Shown: positions 33,328 to 36,625 of the stretch, in pieces
Layout of the letters: each line of letters starts with the position of its first letter
Position numbering within the stretch: the first letter of the stretch is position 1
DNA from: an uncultured Prevotellaceae bacterium
GTDB taxonomy: Bacteria > Bacteroidota > Bacteroidia > Bacteroidales > Bacteroidaceae
Direction of reading: 5' to 3'
NCBI GenBank assembly: GCA_900320565.1
Contig: ONSR01000015.1
Location: 1 to 36,625, forward strand
Length of the DNA: 36,625 nt
The notes under the pieces: generated by a model
The model's input: the letters and a program-made list of their open reading frames with translations, nothing else
Told to the model about the DNA's origin: nothing
The model's database searches: none
Program-made: the position numbers and the translations under genes

Positions 33328-33942
33328 TTAATGCTTCTTCCAGCCTGGATTGTGACGCTCCATCAGTTCCCTTGCCATGTCTTCTATGCGGAGGCCCTTG
33401 CTTGTCAGGAGCACGATGAGGTGATAGAGCATGTCTGAACCTTCGTAAATGAGGCGCTCGTTGGTACCGTTCGTGGCTTCGATGACGAGTTCCAGAGCTT
33501 CCTCTCCCACTTTCTGAGCCATGCGATTCAAGCCGTCCTTGAAGAGCGAAGTGGTGTAACTGCCTTCAGGCATCTCTTCGTGACGCTTCTCGATGAAGTC
33601 GCTAAGCTCGGACAGGAAGAGCAGCGGATTGGGCTTATTCTCTTCGCCCCAACAAGTATCGGTGCCTTTGTGGCAAGTCGGACCGTCGGGTGTGGCCTGA
33701 ATGAGCAGAGTGTCGTTGTCGCAATCCACCTTTATATCGACCAGGTGCAGGTAGTTGCCGCTCGTCTCGCCCTTAGTCCAAAGGCACTGACGTGAACGGC
33801 TAAAGAAAGTTACAAGCCCAGTTTCCTGAGTCTTCTTGAGTGCTTCCTCGTTCATATAGCCGAGCATGAGCACCACTTTCGTTGTGGCATCCTGTATGAT
33901 GGCAGGTACTAAACCGCCACACTTATTGAAATCTATGTTCAT
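33328..33942 (-). CDS. hisIE: Bifunctional phosphoribosyl-AMP cyclohydrolase / phosphoribosyl-ATP pyrophosphatase
   Basis: A 204-residue HisIE fusion for steps 2 and 3 of histidine synthesis. The HisI half (1-about 105) shows [45 protein letters not shown] and the zinc-site Cys region [13 protein letters not shown]. The HisE half (about 110-204) shows [35 protein letters not shown], the MazG-like metal site. Its ATG overlaps the hisF stop as ATGA, so both are coupled. Last gene of the his run hisH-A-F-IE. Confidence 0.95.
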   Translation of the reverse strand: MNIDFNKCGGLVPAIIQDATTKVVLMLGYMNEEALKKTQETGLVTFFSRSRQCLWTKGETSGNYLHLVDIKVDCDNDTLLIQATPDGPTCHKGTDTCWGEENKPNPLLFLSELSDFIEKRHEEMPEGSYTTSLFKDGLNRMAQKVGEEALELVIEATNGTNERLIYEGSDMLYHLIVLLTSKGLRIEDMARELMERHNPGWKKH

Positions 33943-34694
33943 ATTCTGACGTTTATATTCTCTTTCCTAAGATATTCCTTCAGTTCCTGAATGCTTATCT
34001 GTCCGAAGTGGAACACGCTTGCTGCAAGAGCGGCATCGGCTTTCCCTTGGGCAAAGACATCACGGAAGTCTTCCATCTTGCCTGCACCACCACTCGCAAT
34101 GACGGGAATGGTGAGTTCCGAAGCGAGTCGTGCAAGTGCTTCACAAGCAAAGCCTTGCTTCACGCCATCGTGATTCATGCTGGTAAACAGGATTTCGCCT
34201 GCTCCCCTATCATTCACTTCCTTGGCCCACTCGAAGAGGTTCCTGTCGGTTGGGATGCGTCCTCCATTCAGGAAACACGTCCATGTTCCGTCTTTTAGCT
34301 GAGCATCCATGGCGACAACGCAAACCTGACTGCCAAAGTGACGAACAATCTCGTCGATAAGCTCAGGCCTGCGAAGGGCAGCACTGTTGATGCTTATCTT
34401 GTCGGCACCAGCATTGAGCATGCGTTCTACGTCATGAAGCTCGCTGATTCCACCGCCAACTGTAAACGGTATGTCTATCTCAGCAGCCACTTTCTGCACC
34501 ATATCCGTGAAAGTCTTGCGACCTTCGTGGCTGGCAGTTATGTCGAGGAATACCAGTTCGTCTGCTCCTTGCTGACTATAGATCTTGCCGAGTTCCACAG
34601 GATCGCCTGCCTGACGAAGTTGCAGGAAGTTCGTGCCTTTGACGGTCTGCCCGTCTTTGACATCGAGACAAGGTATGATGCGCTTTGCTAACAC
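33939..34694 (-). CDS. hisF: Imidazole glycerol phosphate synthase cyclase subunit
   Basis: A 251-residue TIM barrel making IGP and AICAR from PRFAR and the ammonia sent by HisH. Catalytic Asp11 lies in [15 protein letters not shown] and the second Asp in CVVAMDAQ (about residue 130). Phosphate-binding loops TVGGGIS and [12 protein letters not shown] are present. The start codon is GTG (34692-34694), which gives the family start [13 protein letters not shown] 41-bp gap to hisA is filled by an AT-rich repeat. Confidence 0.96.
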   Translation of the reverse strand: MLAKRIIPCLDVKDGQTVKGTNFLQLRQAGDPVELGKIYSQQGADELVFLDITASHEGRKTFTDMVQKVAAEIDIPFTVGGGISELHDVERMLNAGADKISINSAALRRPELIDEIVRHFGSQVCVVAMDAQLKDGTWTCFLNGGRIPTDRNLFEWAKEVNDRGAGEILFTSMNHDGVKQGFACEALARLASELTIPVIASGGAGKMEDFRDVFAQGKADAALAASVFHFGQISIQELKEYLRKENINVRI

Positions 34695-34698
34695 TTGT

Positions 34699-34735
34699 TA
34701 TAATTCAAAATCTGTAATTTCAAAATTCAAAATTA
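34699..34735. repeat. AT-rich repeat (AATTTTGAATT-type) between hisA and hisF
   Basis: ATAATTCAAAATC, TGTAATTTCAAAATTCAAAATTATTA consist of overlapping AATTCAAAATT units. A related tract lies inside hisH at 35700-35735, in the opposite orientation. Confidence 0.65.
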
Positions 34736-35449
34736 TTAAAGTTCCGTCAATCGTCTCAAGTCAATATGTCCTTCGTAGAAGGCTTTTCCGAAGACGACGG
34801 CAGGGATGCCTGCTTGGTCAAGCGCTACGATATCTTCTGTGCTTCCTACGCCTCCGCTGGCAATCAGATGGCAGTTCGGATAGCGACGCATGATGCTCTG
34901 ATAGAGCTCGATGGCTGGTCCTGCAAGCGTTCCGTCTCGGCTAATCTCTGTGCAGAGCACATTCTTCGTGCCTGCCGACATGTAGCGAGAGAGGAAGTCC
35001 TCGAGCAAGACGTCCGAATCTTCCTTCCATCCGTTGATGGAGACTTTGCCGTCTCTGACATCAGCACCAAGGATGATATGGTCCGCACCATATTTCTCGA
35101 GCCAACCCAAATAGCGGTCTGGGTCTGTAATGGCGATGCTTCCTGCCGTTACCATAGCTGCTCCAGCATCGAAAGCCTTCTCCAGGTCGTCATCGCTCTT
35201 CACACCTCCACCGAAATCCACAATGAGGTTGGTATGAGTCGTGATGGCTTTAAGGGCAGCAAGATTGACGACATGCTTGCTCTTGGCACCATCCAAATCG
35301 ACGACATGAAGCCTTCTCATGCCAAATTCCTCGAACTGCTGAGCCATTTCGAGCGGGTCGCCATAGACCTTCTTCGTGTCGTAGTCGCCTTTAGTCAAGC
35401 GTACGCACTTGCCTTCGATGATATCTATTGCTGGAATTAACTCTATCAT
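34736..35449 (-). CDS. hisA: ProFAR isomerase
   Basis: A 237-residue TIM barrel that isomerises ProFAR to PRFAR. The catalytic Asp8 lies in MIELIPAIDIIEGKCVRL, the second acid in VLCTEISRDGTLAGP, and phosphate loops in VDFGGGVKSDDD and IASGGVGSTED. YDTKKVYGDPLEMAQQFEEFG is typical of the family. It lies between hisH and hisF, as in most Bacteroidota his operons. Confidence 0.96.
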   Translation of the reverse strand: MIELIPAIDIIEGKCVRLTKGDYDTKKVYGDPLEMAQQFEEFGMRRLHVVDLDGAKSKHVVNLAALKAITTHTNLIVDFGGGVKSDDDLEKAFDAGAAMVTAGSIAITDPDRYLGWLEKYGADHIILGADVRDGKVSINGWKEDSDVLLEDFLSRYMSAGTKNVLCTEISRDGTLAGPAIELYQSIMRRYPNCHLIASGGVGSTEDIVALDQAGIPAVVFGKAFYEGHIDLRRLTEL

Positions 35450-35453
35450 CTCA

Positions 35454-35482
35454 CATTTACCATTTAGCCATTTACCATTTAC
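35454..35482. repeat. 7-bp-period tract (CATTTAC)n at the hisH-hisA junction
   Basis: Units CATTTAC, CATTTAG, CCATTTAC, CATTTAC. The hisH stop codon (35472-35474) and last residue Trp are made from the tract; a related tract is translated at 11736. Confidence 0.85.
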
Positions 35483-36092
35483 TGTTCAGGTCGATGTCCA
35501 AAAAGTTCTTTAATATCTGTTGCCCTACTCTGCCGCTCTTTTCCGGATGGAACTGCGTGGCGAAGAAGTTGTCCTTCTGCATGGCAGCGCTGAAGGGATG
35601 GATATATTCAGTTATGGCAGCTGTTTCCTTGCAGACAGGCACATAGAAGCTGTGAACGAAATAGACGAACTCGCCATCTAGACCCTCAAAGAGGGTTGAT
35701 TTTGAATCTTGAATTTTATAATTTTGAATTGAGTTCCACCCCATATGCGGTATCTTATCTTCGTGCTTGAGGGGCACAAAGCGCTTCACTTCTGCGTCGA
35801 AGATGCCCAGGCAATCCACGTCGCCCTCTTCCGAGTGGCGGCACATCAGTTGCTGACCGATGCAGATGCCGAGGACGGGCTGCGTCAGGGAACGTATCAC
35901 TTCGTCCAGCCCTCGCTCGCGAAGGTAGCGCATAGCGTTGCTGGCTTCGCCCTGACCGGGGAAGATAACCTTGTCGGCACTCCTCAGTTCATCGGGGGAA
36001 TCCGTCAGAAGGGGTTCCACACCCATTCGCTTCAATGCATGAACGACGGAAAAGATATTTCCAGCATTGTATTTTACGACAGCAACATTCAT
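35472..36092 (-). CDS. hisH: Imidazole glycerol phosphate synthase glutaminase subunit
   Basis: A 206-residue class I glutamine amidotransferase that releases ammonia for HisF. The triad is Cys77 in VLGICIGQQ and His182/Glu184 in ATQFHPEKSG; NAGNIFSVVHAL and FPGQGEASNAM are family motifs. The ATG at 36090-36092 is chosen because it gives the family start MNVAVVKYNAGN; the 11 residues upstream are not conserved-looking. Residues about 121-133 (SIQNYKIQDSKS) look like an insertion encoded by an AT-rich repeat, where other HisH proteins have a shorter loop. First gene of the block, with a promoter box at 36123-36130. Confidence 0.94.
   Translation of the reverse strand: MNVAVVKYNAGNIFSVVHALKRMGVEPLLTDSPDELRSADKVIFPGQGEASNAMRYLRERGLDEVIRSLTQPVLGICIGQQLMCRHSEEGDVDCLGIFDAEVKRFVPLKHEDKIPHMGWNSIQNYKIQDSKSTLFEGLDGEFVYFVHSFYVPVCKETAAITEYIHPFSAAMQKDNFFATQFHPEKSGRVGQQILKNFLDIDLNSKW
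35700..35735. repeat. AT-rich repeat in frame inside hisH
   Basis: TTTTGAATCTTGAATTTTATAATTTTGAATT is made of TTGAATT units like the hisF-hisA intergenic tract (34699-34735). It encodes NSIQNYKIQDSK. Confidence 0.65.
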
Positions 36093-36122
36093 AATGCGAG
36101 CCCGCGTATTTGTTTCGGGCGA

Positions 36123-36130
36123 CAAAGATA
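36123..36130 (-). promoter_or_regulatory. Promoter -7 element of the his-lys block
   Basis: The - strand reads TATCTTTG, an exact TAnnTTTG match, 31 bp before the hisH ATG. The -33 region lies within the heptamer tract 36139-36173. No histidine leader peptide or T-box structure was seen. Confidence 0.7.
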
Positions 36131-36138
36131 CGATTAAA

Positions 36139-36173
36139 AGTTGAAAGTTGAAAGTTTAGGGTTGAAAGTTTTT
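36139..36173. repeat. 7-bp-period tract (AGTTGAA)n upstream of hisH
   Basis: Units AGTTGAA, AGTTGAA, AGTTTAG, GGTTGAA, AGTTTTT, directly upstream of the -7 box and covering the -33 position. Confidence 0.8.
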
Positions 36174-36251
36174 ACTTTTGAATGAAAATACGCACATTAT
36201 GCACGCTAAAGCATCCCATCTTATAAGTCTTCCAGCGACTATCCATACAAC

Positions 36252-36285
36252 AAGAGAGCCCATCCCCAATCGGATGAGCTCTCTT
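36252..36285 (-). terminator. Terminator of the last (-) gene
   Basis: Arms AAGAGAGCCCATCC (36252-36265) and GGATGAGCTCTCTT (36272-36285) pair over 14 bp with one mismatch around a 6-nt loop. It lies about 30 bp past the stop codon at 36314. The U-tail on the - strand is short (TTGTTGT). Confidence 0.65.
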
Positions 36286-36313
36286 CTAATTCTCTTATTT
36301 TCTAATTCTCTTA

Positions 36314-36625
36314 CTATCTTATTACCTTTTTCCCGCCAACGATGTTAATGCCACGTTGCATCTTCTGGAGGCGCTGGCCTGCGAGGTTGTAGATAGCACC
36401 ATCTTCCATCTGACTTCTTCCTTCTTCCATCAGGCCTATGCCTGTTGCATCGTCGAAGTAATAGGCAATGGGGCCTGAGGTTGCTTCGATGTATGCTTTG
36501 TGAGCGTGGAGCGTATTGCCAGGCATCTCGAAGAAGGCAATGTCGTTTGACGTCTCAGCCAGAGTGTAGTACTTGTGGCCGACGGGTTTAGACGTATCTA
36601 CATCCACGCCTTCGAGGATGTTGTC
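36314..36625 (-). CDS. C-terminal part of a secreted protein with sorting-like tail (5' end outside window)
   Basis: The frame is open to the window edge (DNILEGVDVDTSKPVGHKYY...), so only about 103 C-terminal residues are visible; the GTG at 36607 is internal. VGHKYYTLAETSNDIAFFEMPGNTLHAHKAYIE is a pattern common near the end of Prevotella surface and secreted proteins, just before the tail AIYNLAGQRLQKMQRG plus INIVGGKKVIR, a type IX secretion-like sorting signal. The function of the missing main part cannot be known. A (TTCTTCC) heptamer tract at 36401-36435 is translated as LMEEGRSQMED between the two. Confidence 0.75.
   Translation of the reverse strand, partial: DNILEGVDVDTSKPVGHKYYTLAETSNDIAFFEMPGNTLHAHKAYIEATSGPIAYYFDDATGIGLMEEGRSQMEDGAIYNLAGQRLQKMQRGINIVGGKKVIR
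36401..36435. repeat. 7-bp-period tract inside the last gene
   Basis: Units ATCTTCC, ATCTGAC, TTCTTCC, TTCTTCC, ATCAGGC. The coding strand unit GGAAGAN is the same class as the lysA tract (GATGGAA). Confidence 0.75.

Noticed and set aside
36130-36313. Histidine attenuator or T-box leader near hisH
   Set aside because: No His-rich leader peptide, T-box motif or competing hairpins were found upstream of hisH; only a heptamer tract and the neighbour's terminator.

Overview
The window looks like a chromosomal segment of a Bacteroidales bacterium, most likely Prevotellaceae. The evidence is Bacteroidota-type promoter boxes (TAnnTTTG) in front of many genes, C-terminal sorting-like tails of the type IX secretion kind (...GxYxxNGKKVxx), a BspA-like leucine-rich repeat protein, a BlaI/BlaR1-like pair with an M56 peptidase, and a Bacteroides-style sialic acid locus with an AGE epimerase. 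No rRNA, tRNA, phage, insertion sequence or CRISPR array was seen.

Layout. 1-2479 (+): end of a secreted cyclophilin-like protein with an apparent frameshift, then a tightly coupled set: flavodoxin-fold oxidoreductase, hydrolase lipoprotein, ABM-domain protein. 2555-3904 (-): DUF2795-like small protein, PduO-type cobalamin adenosyltransferase, and a methyltransferase-like remnant. 4079-4699 (+): Ala-rich repeat lipoprotein. 4768-6861 (-): a ClpB without the N-terminal domain, followed by a 455-bp gap rich in direct and inverted repeats. 7317-11465 (-): purB, an rluB-type gene with a long Arg/Gly/Tyr/Gln-rich N-terminus, and asnS. 11686-14445 (-): BspA-like surface protein.

14594-28772 is a sialic acid and host-glycan scavenging region: NanA lyase, a two-domain sialate O-acetylesterase, a BlaI/M56 regulatory pair, a divergent Gfo/Idh/MocA oxidoreductase, a mutarotase(Kelch)-sodium symporter fusion, an AGE-type epimerase and a GH2 beta-galactosidase. 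Together these could deacetylate sialic acid, interconvert its anomers, import it, split it to ManNAc and pyruvate, epimerise ManNAc to GlcNAc, and remove the galactose exposed by desialylation. A sialidase and an outer-membrane importer are not in the window.

28833-36092 (-) is a long co-directional block: hisH, hisA, hisF, hisIE, an FtsE-like ATPase, aspartokinase, lysA, a GT2-like protein and DedA. The window ends in the C-terminus of another secreted protein.

The most unusual feature runs across the window. Short tandem tracts with a 7-bp period sit at gene junctions, inside promoters and inside reading frames (lysA, the last gene and others), and small palindromic GC-rich elements are carried in frame inside coding genes. 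All functional calls are from reading motifs by eye; no database search was run.
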